A program made the translations under genes and the position numbers. DNA of 33,569 bases, from positions 371,000-404,568 of the forward strand of contig NW_006921547.1 in the NCBI RefSeq assembly GCF_000340215.1, given 5' to 3'. Numbering within the stretch: position 1 is the stretch's first letter; every line of letters begins with the position of its first letter. Of this stretch, positions 1 through 11,193 are shown piece by piece. Under the pieces are notes generated by a model. The model ran no database searches. It was not told the origin of the DNA and worked only from the letters and a program-made list of their open reading frames with translations. The stretch comes from Pseudocercospora fijiensis CIRAD86. Its lineage: Eukaryota > Ascomycota > Dothideomycetes > Mycosphaerellales > Mycosphaerellaceae.

Positions 1-1794
1 TTATTTATCTTGCTTTTCTCGTTTATTTTACGCTCGTTCTATCTCCTTAATTTGCCTATAGATTGCAAATCGTAGCTATAGGCCTCTACCTAATATATCG
101 GATAGACTAGCCCTCTACTATCGCTCGTTATTAATTCGATCGTATCTATATTAGTCGCTTATCTAATAGAAGGCGTCGACTCTAGCTTCGAAACTATAAT
201 CTACCCGTAGTATCTTAACTAATCGTTCGAGGTCTATATTATCGACTCCTACTAACGCCCGGCCTTTAACTATAGGCTAGCGATAATCGAGTTTATATAG
301 TCGATATATAGGTTTTACCTTCCTGTTCTACTCTTATACTATAACTATAGTCTGCTATATATTATTTAGTACGCGGTACGGCGGTACCGCTCTAGATCCT
401 TCTAGTATCGCTAGTCTAGTATCCGTAGATATAGCAATTTCCGCGTAATCGCTAGTATCGCCGACTCTACGCGTTGTTGCGCGTACTGTTTTTCGTCTCG
501 TCTGTCGGCGATAATTAGAACAAATCTTATATACTAGGCACCTAAATGTAGTCTATCTCTCTACTATATAGATCTACTTACTACCTTAGGGAACTCTTCT
601 TTATATTTCTCGTTTGTTAATACTAGGTCGTATAGATAACCTTACGTCCTTTAGCGTTCTAGTAATAATAGTAATCGGAACGTACTACTAATCTAACTAG
701 ACTCCTAAATTAACCTCTCGACGCTAGTGTAAAATACGTAGTATATCGACGGCGATAGGCTAAGGCTGCGGGTAATACCGCCTATTAAATATTAATCGCG
801 AGGTAGTTAAGTACGTAACATTCTCGAAGGCGGTAGTTATATATATAGCGTAGTAGAAAGTCGACGTTAGTTAGTAGTAGAAACTAGAACTACTCTAGTC
901 GCGGGGTTTGCTAATAGAACTATCTAGATTAGGCCGACTCGGGCCCTAATTCGGTATCGAATCGGGTACTAAGCCTACTAGATAACTTCTATATCCTCTA
1001 TTACTAACTTCGGTAGCGGGTTCGGCAAATTACGTTATCTATTATCTCGCTTCTTAACCTTACGCCTAGTATATTATATTGCTACGGATTTATATATAGT
1101 CGTTTATTCGGCCTCCTACTTAGACTACTACTCTAGTATACGATCTCTAGAATATTTCGATCGTTTTATACCTTTGTTTGCTACTCGTTATAGCTAAATA
1201 TATGCCTTTTCGCCGCCGATAGAGTTAGTAGCATCTATAGAAAACATACTATCTTAATCGTTAGCTCGAACTATCTATATACCCTACTCTCGGGTCCTAA
1301 GACTAACCGCCTTACTAGCCTATACCCTCGTACTATAGCGGGTCTAGTCTACTCGCTATCGTATAATAATTATTAGTTACTATAAGGATATAGATCGGTT
1401 AATTTAGCTATATTACGTAGCTTATTAGCACTAGCGTCCCGCGCTAGCGATCGCAGTCGCAACTCTACTATAGATAGGCTTATATTTATATTACTAACTT
1501 TCGATTACTTGTTACGTAGTACTATATTTACTACGACTTATTAGTCCTATATCTAGAACCGTCTATCGTATAGGGTTTTATACTATAACGATTATCTATA
1601 GCCTTATTACTTCGGTTACTAGTTGCGTAACTAAACTGTTATATACTTAAGCGCTAGATGCCTTACTTTGTCGATTTATTAGCTAGTTAGGCCCGACTCG
1701 CTAACCGACCTAGTTACGAGGTAGGCACTTAAGGTCGCTACCTTTACTAATTAGTACCTTCTTTAATATTTACTATTAACTTATACTAATATAT
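1..1794 (-). pseudogene. Unrecognised Gln-rich ORF relic, divergent from the helicase
   Basis: One minus-strand frame stays readable over almost the whole stretch if TAG/TAA are taken as RIP-damaged Gln or Trp codons. The last 200 codons are cleanest: they include the runs AILEGSRAVPPYRVLN and RLVKILRVDYSFEARVDAFY, and the frame ends in a basic tail near position 1. A Cys-rich basic patch lies around 480-560 (Cys residues separated by a few positions, then several Arg), which could be a zinc-binding remnant. The upstream half is very Gln-rich once stops are read as Gln. The start is uncertain: an ATA that may have been ATG lies near 1794. I do not recognise the family. It is transcribed away from the helicase relic across an AT-rich gap of about 350 bp, so the two may have shared a promoter region. 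It has the same mutation load as the helicase relic, so it was probably repeated too. Confidence 0.4.
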
Positions 1795-1800
1795 CTATTC

Positions 1801-1823
1801 TATATATATATATATATATATAT
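1801..1823. repeat. (TA)n microsatellite
   Basis: Uninterrupted TA dinucleotide run in the gap between the two divergent relic genes. It could be an original AT-rich promoter element or a product of RIP on a CA/TG repeat. Confidence 0.9.
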
Positions 1824-2149
1824 CCCCTTACTCTCCCTATCGTACGTATAGTATATTATTTCCTTCGCTAATGCCCTATTCTAGCTTGTGTGTGGGCCGC
1901 ACTGTGTGACTTAGCCGTCGTGCTCGAGTAGCGTTAGGATAGTATATATAGACACTTATTATATAACGCAACTCTAACGGCTCGCGTTAGGGTTAGCGGG
2001 TATAAGTAGCTCTCTGCTCCTACTCTTACCTCCGCCGACCCTAATATATAGCGAATTTTACTACCTCTATTAGTTTCTCTACTACTCTCGGATAGTATAC
2101 GTCGTTATTAATCTATAGTCTCTAACCTCTACTATATAAGTATTACTAA
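1824..2149. other. Intergenic region between divergent relics
   Basis: No readable frame was found. It holds an unusual TG/CA-rich island at 1885-1910, described in the findings. It also holds a short telomere-like string, TTAGGGTTAG, near 1988, which is too short to mean anything. It probably contained the promoters of the divergent ORFs. Confidence 0.5.
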
Positions 2150-3414
2150 TTAGTATAACCTATTATATACTAATACTATATACTAGTTATAAACTCGTCG
2201 CCTACTACCTTTACTAAAATAGTAGTCTCTACGAATATCGAGAACTAGCTAAATAATAACGAGCTACTAATTAAAGCCTTAAATAGCGGTAAAGACGTCC
2301 CTAAACATGTTATACTAAACCTATATAGTATCGACAAGCCTCTTCTTACGTTAGTAATAAAAAGGCTCCTTCCGTATCTAGAGAAACATTTTTTATTTAA
2401 CTAGTCGAACGGGAAGTAGCTTCGCTAGCCTATTAAGGGGCATTATAAGGAGGAGAAAGATATAGTATACGCTATTGCTAGCAACCTTAATTATCCTACT
2501 AAACCTAGACGTAGCCTATTAATACCCGAATAGTACTTTAAAGATCCTAAATAGGCTCCGAAGTAGTACGTTAGGGGAATGCTTCCGTAGGACAATATAA
2601 ATAGTCCGAATAATAAAATTTAAAGGTCTATAGTCTACTTAGTATACCGCCTTATATAGAAGGTTATAAGGGACAAGTTTACCCTACCGGCCGGTAATAA
2701 TACTAAAGAGGAAGACGTATCCGAGAGCGAGACTAATAGATCCCGACAAACTACGCCCTCTATATCTAAGCGTAGAGTAAGTTCTACCTCTACTAGTAAG
2801 ACTAGTAGAGCCGGTCGGGTATTTAGGAGGATAACGCTAGGAGATTCGTATAGTAGTAAGGATACTAATCTAGTAATATTTGACGCGCTACGCCCTATTA
2901 AGCCGGACTAGGCTAAGATTACGTTATAGTTTAGTATTATCGACTAGCGGTTACCTTTAATAGTAGACTACGAGGTATTTAGCTTAAATTAGTCTATCCT
3001 ATAATCGAAGACTTCTAATAATATTAGTACAAAGGATTTGTTATAGCTCTAGCTCGTACGAGAGTTATTACTATCGCCCGAATAGTAGAAGTACGAATTC
3101 TTCGTAGTAATTGATCTAGCTCGCGGCCCTAAAGGTCTTTCTAAATATAAGACTAATTCGATATTCTACTCCCTAGCTATAGAGATATATAATAGCTTAG
3201 ATACTAGGATTTCTACTAGACTCGATTTCCTCGTTAGTAAAAATATAATAGACTATACTAGGATACCTTCTATATATTATCGACCGTCTCTACTAAAGGC
3301 TTCTAGAACTATCGACCTAACTTAGTACGGTACTTCTATAGCCGGTAATCCTACCGAAATTAATATCGGTTAGGGTCTATAGTCGCCTACGAAATTAGAT
3401 ATTAAGTAAGCTAA
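2150..3414 (+). pseudogene. SNF2-family helicase relic, N-terminal part
   Basis: A single plus frame can be read from about 2150 to the insertion point of element A, with TAG/TAA at Gln/Trp positions (for example PE*YFKDPK*APK near 2530). Segments such as NSGKDVPKHVILNLYSIDKP and DLARGPKGLSKYKTNSIFYS are clearly protein-like. The region has no recognised domain; a basic Ser/Arg-rich stretch lies around 2740-2830. Joining base 3414 to 29103 (one copy of GCTAA) keeps the frame open, so this is the N-terminal extension of the helicase at 29103-32300. The original start cannot be fixed because ATG may have become ATA. The joined gene would be about 1,450 codons, a normal size for SNF2 ATPases with an N-terminal extension. 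Confidence 0.5.
3410..3414. repeat. Target site duplication of element A, left copy (GCTAA)
   Basis: GCTAA lies directly before the left LTR and again directly after the right LTR at 29098-29102. A 5-bp duplication is typical of Ty3/Gypsy integration. Confidence 0.9.
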
Positions 3415-3633
3415 TATAAGGGAATACCCTTCTATACCGCCGAGACCCTTACTAGGTACCTATAAGGTACCCTAGAGGTGCCTCGCCGGTAACCCCGAGT
3501 TACCTAACTCTTAGCACTATAGGATAAGGCGCCTATTCCTACCTCGAGAATCGCTCGTTCCTTAGGCGATATCGTTCAATGCTAAAACTACTATTCACTC
3601 GTATTAATACTCCCTATATACTACTTCCTTATA
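3415..3633 (+). repeat. Element A 5' LTR
   Basis: 219 bp, same length as the copy at 28879-29097, with about 10 differences; most are transitions, but at least one C/A difference is present. The ends are inverted (TATAAGG/CCTTATA). A palindrome-rich cluster occupies 3453-3500. Confidence 0.95.
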
Positions 3634-3729
3634 GAATATCGCCTCCGAATCCTTCTTAGGAGTATAGCCGTACTAAGTACGACCTCTAAGTAGTAGTACC
3701 TACGTCGTCGGAACCTACTAGGCCCTTTC

Positions 3730-3762
3730 GAAGTGCCTCTAAGCTACCCGAAAGCACCTCTA
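3730..3762. repeat. Element A palindromic repeat, gag 5' end
   Basis: Inverted arms AGTGCCTCT and AAGCACCTCT around a short spacer, close to the gag start. Confidence 0.55.
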
Positions 3763-4285
3763 ACTAGCGTACCTACTCCTAACGTAGTACTACCTACTTA
3801 TTAGTACTATACCTCCTAAAGGAAGCGGTAGGGCCGCCGGCGGAACCGGTATATCGTTATCTAAGGGAAAAGGTCCTAATATTAACCCTCTAGTAGAAGA
3901 ACAAACATTCCCTACCGGACCTAGAGACTAACTTTAGGACGATAACGAAGAAGATAACGATACTACTCCGGACGACACTATAAGTACCTTAAAGGGACCT
4001 CGCAGCTTCCGTATAAGTAGCCGTACGGAATCCGGTCCTAAAGAAGAGGATTAGGACCTAAACCCTTAGGCTAATACCTAGTAGACGGCAAAGAACAATA
4101 TTAATCGAGTTTCTCGACTTATTAATGCCCTCGATGCCTTACTACTAGAGGAATTAGAAGGCTAAGCCTTCGACGCTTACGTTTAGAAGCGTAAAACCCT
4201 TATAGATCTCCTTACCTCCTTTAAGAGTAAGATTGCTATTAAAAGGAAGAGGGTAGAGACCGTCGACGAGACCGCAAGTCCTACC

Positions 4286-4320
4286 GGCGCCTCGTAGGTA
4301 CCTCTAGGGCCTCTAAGAGA
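4286..4320. repeat. Element A palindromic repeat inside gag
   Basis: GGCGCCTCGTAGGTACCT followed by CTAGGGCCTCTAAGAG, two adjoining imperfect palindromes read in frame as a Pro/Leu/Arg-rich insert (VPLGPLRDPL) in gag. Confidence 0.65.
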
Positions 4321-4963
4321 CCCCTTAATTGAGCTCTTTAAGAAAGATCCTCCCGAGCTTCTTACTATAAACAACTAAGCTTTTCTTAAGTAGGCCTAAG
4401 TATGCGAGGCCCGCTTCTTCTATATAAATTGCACCGATCGAGACGGTACTAGACGCACTCTATAGGCGACTAGTAAGGTTAAACTAGTAGAGATTACTGC
4501 TACCGTTAAACGGCGTATCTAATCGTATATAAATAACTATACTAAGTTTAGATAGTCCGAGTACAAAGAACTTATTAAAGACACTATTAGGCCTCCGGCT
4601 ATATAGCGAGCCGAGAATGCTATATCCTACTAGGGTGCTATATACTACGCTAATTAACTAGTAATAAAGTTCTACGCCTATATAAAGAAGGTCGAAAGCT
4701 AAATCGAGTATAGTTTTCCTAAAGATAGATCGTATAAAACTATACGTATCGACTTCTATTATACTAAGCTTCTAAAGGACATCTAAGTAGAGATTATCCG
4801 TATTAATAAGCTAATTTCGTTTTAGACCGTTAATAATCTCTTTAACGAGGCATACCGTATCGAAGACTCGGAGTCTATAAAAAAGAAAGATACCGCTAAG
4901 AATACTCGTAATTCCGGCGGGTCTTCTAAGCAAGCATCTAGTTCTAGAACCGACACCCCTCCT

Positions 4964-4992
4964 AGTACCTTATAGGCACCTCTAAGGGGCCC
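4964..4992. repeat. Element A palindromic repeat at the gag C-terminus
   Basis: AGTACCTTATAGGCACCT plus CTAAGGGGCCC. It is read in frame as APLRGPRG at the start of the RG-rich tail. Confidence 0.6.
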
Positions 4993-5745
4993 TAGGGGTA
5001 GAGGTAGCGGTCGGGGTTGGTTTAGAAACTATAGCCGAGGCTAAGCCTAGGGCGGATTAGTAAACCCAACCTCTAATTCCTCCGCCGGAGATAGCTAAGC
5101 CTCTGCCGGTTTGGAAAATACAAAGCCCTAGTCGCTTCCCTTTCCTTACTACGACTAGGGCCTAATACTAGAGGAAGAGAACGACGTATTATCGTCGACG
5201 TTAAGGTGCCTTATAAGGGCCTTACGCGTACCCTTAAGGCACTAATCGATTGTAGTGCCTAAATTAACCTTATCTCTTAGTATATAGCGAAAGTCCTAGA
5301 CCTAGTACCGCTAGATCTAGTCCCTCCGAAAGTTACTTTCCTCGACAATAATCGTATAACGATCTATAAGGCTTACTCCCTCTCTCTAATAGTAAAGAAC
5401 AAGACGGGTACCGAGCGTACTATCCCTTAAACCTTTTAGGCTAGGACCTTTACCGGATACGATATAGTTTTAGGATAGGACTAGCTCGCCGATACTAATC
5501 CTCTTATCTCTTTCCGAAAGGGAACCTTTATCTAGAACCCGATTACCGGAGACTTAGAGGACTACTTTAAGGCGCCTAACAAGCCCCTCGGAGACTCCTA
5601 CGAGGTCCTTACGAATAATCCTATCCGTCGTATTCTTATAGTAATCGTTAACGGATCGGCTACCTTCTAGCTTAAAGATAGCCGGTATATTATTAGACCC
5701 GAAACTACTAACGAAGAACTACTAGGTAACAATCCTAACGTCGCT

Positions 5746-5763
5746 AGTACCTCGGAGGTACCT
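5746..5763. repeat. Element A palindromic repeat between protease and RT
   Basis: AGTACCTC, G, GAGGTACCT: a near-perfect inverted repeat with a single-base centre, read in frame as TSEVP. Confidence 0.75.
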
Positions 5764-7092
5764 CTAGACTACCTCTATGCCCCGGTAGTAGAGGCTCTTA
5801 TAACCCTCTCCGCCTAAGGAGGAGGTAACCGCGATCCTACTACTATCGATTGTAGTTAACAAGATCGTTAGTAGATCGGGGCACTTATTACTTATTCTAG
5901 GTTTAAAACCCTTTGCGACCCTTACTCTAAATTAGCTTCGCTTCCCGGCTCTATCTATTAGTATACTATTATCGCTACTACCGAAGTTTATTAAGAAGTA
6001 CCCGAAGCATTTAAAGACTACGTTAATGTCTTTAATACCGACCTTGCTAGCATTATTCCTTAGCATTCTTAGTACGACTATGCTATTAAACTAGAAGTAG
6101 GTAAAGTTCCTCTATAACTTCCTATTTATAACCTCTCGTAGGACGAATTAAAGACACTCCGCGAATATATCGATTAGGCTCTAGCTAAAGGCTAGATCCG
6201 GCCTAGCAAGTCCCTATACGGTATACCTATCCTCTTTGTCCCTAAGAAGGATAGTAGTGTTCGTCTATATATCGACTATCGCAGCCTTAACAAGATTACT
6301 ATTAAGGACCGCTATCCGTTGCTACTTATTAGTAAGCTTCTCGATCGGCTTAGTAAGGCTAAGATCTTCTCTAAATTAGACCTTAAAGATGCCTATTATC
6401 GTCTTCGTATTCGCGAAGGAGATAAATAGAAGACGGCTTTTAAGACTCGTTATAGACTATTCGAGTATCTCGTTATACCGTTTAGCCTAGCTAATGCCCC
6501 TACTACTTTCTAACTATACATTAATCAAGCCCTTATAGGACTAGTTAATCGCATCTACGTAGTCTACTTAGACGACATCTTAATCTATTCTAAGAACCCT
6601 AAAGAGTATAATAAGTATATCCGGATAGTCCTTAAAAGACTACGTTAATAGAAGCTATATACTAAGCCTTCTAAGTACGAATTCTATACTAAGCATATAG
6701 AATTCTTAGGGTTTGTTATTACTCCGGAGGGTGTCGTTATAGATAAAAAGCGGGTAAAGGCTATCTAAGATTAGCCTATACCTCGCAGTTATAGAGACGT
6801 TTAAGTCTTCTTAGGTTTCGCTAACTTCTATCGACGTTTTATATAGGAATATTCACGTATCGCCCGCCTATTAAATAAGTTGTTAGCTAGCGGGAAGTTA
6901 GAAGAGAAAGGGAAGGGGAAGAAGAAAGTTATTAGAGGGCTATAGTAATAGATAGAAGATACCGAAGAATCGTTTCGTACTCTAAAGTAGGCCTTCTAAG
7001 AAGCTCCTATCTTGCGACACTTCGACCCTACTTTGCCGATTATAGTTATTACTAATGCCTTAGATATGGCCTATACTAGCATCCTCCTCTAA

Positions 7093-7096
7093 CTAG
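7093..7096. repeat. Target site duplication of element B, left copy (CTAG)
   Basis: CTAG precedes the left LTR and follows the right LTR at 24316-24319. It can be read as the 5-bp ACTAG if the terminal A of the LTR is counted as target. Confidence 0.8.
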
Positions 7097-7375
7097 TAAA
7101 GGACGGAAACTAGCACTACCACCACTACTTGTAGCAATAGTATAGGCTACCGAGGGTAACATAACCTATAGCAATATAGGCAGCTATGTTTAGCAAGATA
7201 GGATAACGAGACTGTCGCTTAGGCTAATAACTAGAGCCCTACAATATAGGCATTGTAGAAGTGTGACATAAACAATGTACTATACGAGGTTGATGATCTA
7301 TCTACTCTATAGAAGGAGGCCTCTTATATAGGCTTAAAACTAGCCTATAGGTATAGGGCCGGTTACTAGCTAATA
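7097..7375 (-). repeat. Element B 3' LTR
   Basis: 279 bp, matching 24037-24315 with roughly 12 differences. All those I saw are C/T or G/A transitions, mostly CA or TG in one copy against TA in the other, as expected from RIP. On the minus strand it runs TATTAG...CCTTTA, that is TG...CA ends after RIP. Confidence 0.95.
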
Positions 7376-7391
7376 TCCCTCCCTTTCTTCG
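7376..7391 (-). other. Element B polypurine tract
   Basis: On the minus strand GAAGAAAGGGAGGGA directly precedes the 3' LTR. This is the plus-strand primer position of LTR elements and it fixes the orientation of element B. Confidence 0.85.
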
Positions 7392-7484
7392 TATCTAACT
7401 AGACACGTTTCACATTATGCGCGCTTAAAACAAACATATATGTATCCTTAGCGCTCTTAGCTAAGGCTATTCTTAGAACTCCGC

Positions 7485-7507
7485 AATAATACCCCCGGGG
7501 TAGCATT
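7485..7507. repeat. Element B 23-bp palindrome, copy 1 (after ORF X)
   Basis: Arms AATAATACCCC and GGGGTAGCATT around a single C. It lies between the end of ORF X and the polypurine tract. Confidence 0.85.
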
Positions 7508-7566
7508 AATCCTAGATACTATAATTATACAAAAACAACTTCCTAAGCAACACTATATAGACTTAC

Positions 7567-10313
7567 TATTGCTTTAACGCGCCGTAATCCTTACTAGCAA
7601 TAACCTTATCTGCTAGTCGGCTCTCGAAATCTCCTCCGCACGCGTTAAAGCTATTAGTACCGAAGTACTGTCCCTCGTAGAAAGCTTAATTAACGAGGAG
7701 GTTAATAGCCTTTTCCGTCGTAGCTTTCTCCTAATCGTATAGATATTCCTTAAGTCCCTCGTTATTAAGCTAGAGGATCTATTCAACTTCGTTCTAAACA
7801 ACGTAACTTAACTAAGGAATCCTACTAACTAGGGCGTCGGAGATATAGCCGAGGCCTTCGACTAAGATAGCCGTAGGGAAAGCGAATAGTACGAAGGAGT
7901 TAGAGGCTAGGAGGGCGGTTAGGTTACGGTGCGCTTTAGTAACCTAAGAGACTATTAAGTTCTCGTAGCCCTCAACCTTAGTGCCGTTAATAACGCGAGA
8001 GTAGCCTAGGTTAATTAATATGCGGTTACTCTTAGTCTTTAGATTACTATATAGCAGGTATAGCATCTAAATAGAGACCTCGCACTCCTTTAGAGGGTTG
8101 AGGATCTACTCCGCCTTACGCCCCTTACTATTAGGCTAACTATCGAACATATAGCCGAGGTCGTCGTCGGTAAGGTACTTGTTAGTAAGCTTGCCGATCT
8201 TACTTAGTAGGACTAGGCTACGAGCCTTAAGCTTCTCAACCTAGTTCGTAAAGACCTCGGGCTAATGTATGCCTTCGATAATAGTAGAGTAGCTAGTCTT
8301 ATCCTTAGACATAAGGCAGACCTTAATGCGTAGGTAACTAGCACCCTCGCTAGCTGCGAGCTTAACTATATCTTATCCGAGACGAGCAGACTCCTTAGAA
8401 GGACAGTTTTCGTAAGTACCGCTAACCTTAAAGAACTTAGCAGGCTTAGGGATAGAGATAAGCTCGTATACGTAATTAGGTCGAAGGGCGACAGCTAAGA
8501 GCTATAGGGTAGGGTACTAGCGGACGATTTAGTTGCTTACACTATAAGTTTAAAGGGCATTGCGGCCTTCTTGCTTAGACTTAGGCATTGCACGCATATA
8601 CTAAAGGTATATTTCAAACTCCTCCTATATTAGGTCGATAAGGAAAGGAAGATATGCTCTACGAGGCTCTTACAACTAACTAAAGACTTAAGGGAAGATA
8701 GTATTACTAGTCTAGCGAAAGCGGTCGAAGGAGGTGCCTTAGCTAAGGATACCGGTAACGAACTTGCTCTAGCGATCCGTTAGCGTAAGGACGCGAGTAA
8801 TAGTACCCGTAGGGTTAAACGCGTAGAGTCCTAGAGATATCGGGGCGGTAATAGGGCGTCTAGGAAACTAGTTAGTATAGGCCTAATTAGCCTTAAGGGC
8901 AGCGAAGGTATCTTGATTAGCGATATTACGTCTAATCTTTAATAGGCGGCTAATTAGGACACTCGTCTTAGCGCTAGTATAGAGACTATAGACCTTAGCA
9001 GCCTTCTTAATATAGTTAACATATATAGTAAACCGCTCTTTACCTAGCTTGCTAAGGTCGTCGAGCTATTAATAGATAGATAGGGCGGTAGGAGCTTTAC
9101 CTATATCGGCTTTAGGAACTATATCGATCTTAGTAATAAGGTACGCAATAGAGTCGCCCTTATAAGAACTATAGATGTTCTTAGTTAACAGGATCGGCGA
9201 GAGGCCTCTATCTCTACGCTCGCTAAAGGAGCCTTCGGAGGAGACATCTTCTAGTAGTATATCTAGTATATTAATATCCGAGTTACTATAGTTAGTACTA
9301 TAGTTAGTACTATAGTCGGTACTAGAAGGAGTGCTATACTTCTTACTAGCCTTGCGGAGGGCCTAGCGAGTATACAATGCCTTCTTGCGCGCTGCTTCGG
9401 CCTTAGCGCGCTCGTCTTAAACTTCTTAAGGGACCTTACGGTTGCGGGTCGAGCGACGATCTTTAGCCTACATTTCTACAGCGAGCGCAAGACTAGTAGC
9501 CGTATCGGCCTCGGTTTCTAGGCAAAGAGCCTTGCGTTTAAGGACATTAACGATAGGAGCCTCCTAACCTTTAATAATAAAGCCTATACTATTAATGCGA
9601 TAGCCCTTCTCTTTTAGTAGATCCTTAGTTATCTATACGTTAAGATCGACCTAGACAATCGCATCGTAGTGCTTCTTCTAGTAGGCTATCGTAAAGTCGT
9701 TAAGCGCAAAGGACAAGTTAAGTAACTGCTTGCCTACCTTCTTACTAGTAGTAGATATACGATAGATTATAGTACGGGAAAGATGCTCGGCGCCTTAACG
9801 ACGGACCTTGTACTTATTAACGAACGAAGAGACCTGCTTAGCACGCTCTTGTCTACCGTAGGCGAAGTTAACAAGGCTCTTAGGAAGACTGCTTAGTCCT
9901 CCCTAATGTTCGAAGGCCTAGTCGAGGGTCTTAAAGCGTAAACGAATCTAGGTGCCGGCCGTCTCGAGGCTATAGACGATAGGAAAGGCTTGTTCGATAT
10001 CTATATCGTTAAGGACCTCGCGCTTAAAGATACGCTTACCGATAGACTAACGTAAGTTGTTTATACCGTACGCAACTAAGATAGTAGCCTTCTTAATATT
10101 CCTATTAATAACGCGTAGTAGGGTGCGAGCGTTCTAGATCTTCTCTTAAGGGTCTTTAAGGGCGGTAACGATCTAGAAGCAGTGCTCGAGGCTAGTTGTA
10201 GTAGCTAAGGCGCTATCGGAGGGGGCTTCGATCGGGACTAGTACGCCTAGGTTTAAGGCTAGTAGGTTGCTACTACTGCTAGCGCCTAGCGGATTTAGGG
10301 CGCCGGAAAACAT
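7567..10313 (-). pseudogene. Element B ORF X, unrecognised protein of about 915 codons
   Basis: One minus-strand frame runs from ATG at 10313 (MFSGALNPLGAS) to a double stop near 7567, with internal TAG/TAA only where Gln or Trp is plausible. It is mostly alpha-helical and basic in its first 350 codons (for example near 10100: EVLNDIDIEQAFPIVYSLET). A highly charged Ala/Lys/Arg stretch lies near 9400-9500. A Ser/Asn/Tyr/Thr repeat coded by TAGTACTATAGT units is at about 9280-9330. No transmembrane segment, zinc knuckle, RT or nuclease motif was seen. It sits where env-like genes are found in other LTR elements, but nothing supports an envelope function. Its RIP load is lighter than in the outer layer. 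I do not recognise the family; a capsid-like, DNA-binding or captured host protein are all possible. Confidence 0.75.
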
Positions 10314-10739
10314 CTTAGTCGACCGGAGCGGAAAGGAGTTAGTAACGAGTTTGCAAAAACGTTCGTAGCTTATTAATAATAATTAAAGGGTTTAGATAGA
10401 AGGAGGGGGAGGGGGTAGGCGGTAGTAAGTTAGTTAGTATTCGAGTAGAAGAAAGAGCTTAGAAAGCTCGCCTTAAATAGGGTGCGAAGGTAGCGTAGTC
10501 CGTATATTCCGGTAAAGCAAACGGATGACGACTATATATAGACCCTAAAAAGTAAAGCTATATACGAGACTCCTTTATTAGTAGGGTAGGCTAAAGTTTA
10601 ACAATCGATCTAGCTAATTGCTAGTAGCGACTACGCGCCTCTATTAACCTCTAGCTTTCGTAGATTCCCGCGTACTCGAAATGTAACTAGTTAGTTCGAG
10701 TACCTAGTAGTAATCTATAGTAGTAAGGCTAGCGGGACT
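10314..10739 (-). other. Leader region upstream of ORF X
   Basis: About 430 bp with no readable frame between ORF X and palindrome copy 2. It is G-rich on the plus strand near 10400 (GGAGGGGGAGGGGG). If ORF X has its own transcript, this would be its 5' leader. Confidence 0.4.
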
Positions 10740-10762
10740 AATAATACCCCCGGGGTAGTATT
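10740..10762. repeat. Element B 23-bp palindrome, copy 2 (before ORF X)
   Basis: Arms AATAATACCCC and GGGGTAGTATT around C; same orientation as copy 1. Confidence 0.85.
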
Positions 10763-11170
10763 GGCTTTTCTCTAGAGATACTCGGCAACTAGGAGTAAAT
10801 CGCCTAGGCCTAGCGTAGCTTGTATTAGCCTATAGCACTATCGTTATAGATACAGCATTACCTTTTATAGTAGTAGGCATGTAAACGTAGCCCGTACGTT
10901 CTTCTTTCTTCTAGACACTAAGCTTAGCGGCCTAAGGTCCCTATCCTTAGAGGCTATAGGCCTAGGTTGCTACGTCTATCTAAAAGCTAGGAAGGGAGAG
11001 GGATCCTCCCTTTCTTAGTGTCCTACGTAACTAATGCTAATTAGGGCAGGAACAATCTTCTCTAGCGGAGTATCTTATTGTCGTTGCTACCTAAGGGCGG
11101 TTGCTAGAGACTAGGAAACTAGAGGGAAGTAGTCCTAGAAGGGCGGGAGGTTAGGTTCGGCTAGCTTCCG
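10763..11170 (-). promoter_or_regulatory. Spacer between inverted palindromes, possible internal promoter
   Basis: About 410 bp without coding signal, bounded by palindrome copies 2 and 3, which face each other. On the minus strand CTATAAAAGG (about 10861-10871) is a good TATA box look-alike roughly 550 bp before the ORF X start. The size and inverted ends resemble a solo LTR, but no second copy exists in the window. A promoter role is inference. Confidence 0.3.
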
Positions 11171-11193
11171 AATACTACCCCTAGGATGTTATT
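11171..11193. repeat. Element B 23-bp palindrome, copy 3 (inverted, after pol)
   Basis: AATACTACCCC then TAGGATGTTATT: the only copy in the opposite orientation. With copy 2 it forms terminal inverted repeats around the spacer. Confidence 0.75.

Larger units (their letters stand above)
3700..7096 (+). pseudogene. Element A gag, protease and reverse transcriptase (5' half)
   Basis: Gag reads from about 3700 to 5160 in one frame, with helical basic segments near 4100-4250 and 4500-4870. It has an RG-rich C-terminus near 4990-5045 (RGPRGRGSGRGWFRN) instead of a zinc knuckle. The frame then shifts to protease-pol. The retropepsin site is near 5239-5285 (LIDCSA, where LIDSGA is usual). RT follows: LYGIPILFVPKKD at about 6214, SKLDLKDAYYRLRI near 6370, and the catalytic YLDDILIYS at 6563-6589, still intact. 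The connection segment FLGFVITPEG is at about 6700. RNase H begins with VITNALDMAYTSILL near 7040, where the first catalytic Asp of TDASD has become Asn by G-to-A. The frame stops exactly at the element B insertion and resumes at 24320. Stops fall at Gln/Trp codons. Confidence 0.93.

Noticed and set aside
1..1794. Left ORF as a Starship-type tyrosine recombinase (DUF3435)
   Set aside because: The Gln-rich, basic character and position beside cargo-like genes suggested it, but I could not see the catalytic Arg/His/Tyr blocks, so no assignment is made.
1984..2000. Telomere-like string TTAGGGTTAG
   Set aside because: Fewer than two full repeats, and TTAG words are frequent in this RIP-biased sequence.
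10740..11193. Palindromes of element B read as LTR ends of a separate Gypsy element
   Set aside because: The sequences inward from the five palindromes are unrelated to each other, no direct repeat pair exists, and a clear LTR pair with polypurine tract and primer site already encloses all the ORFs.
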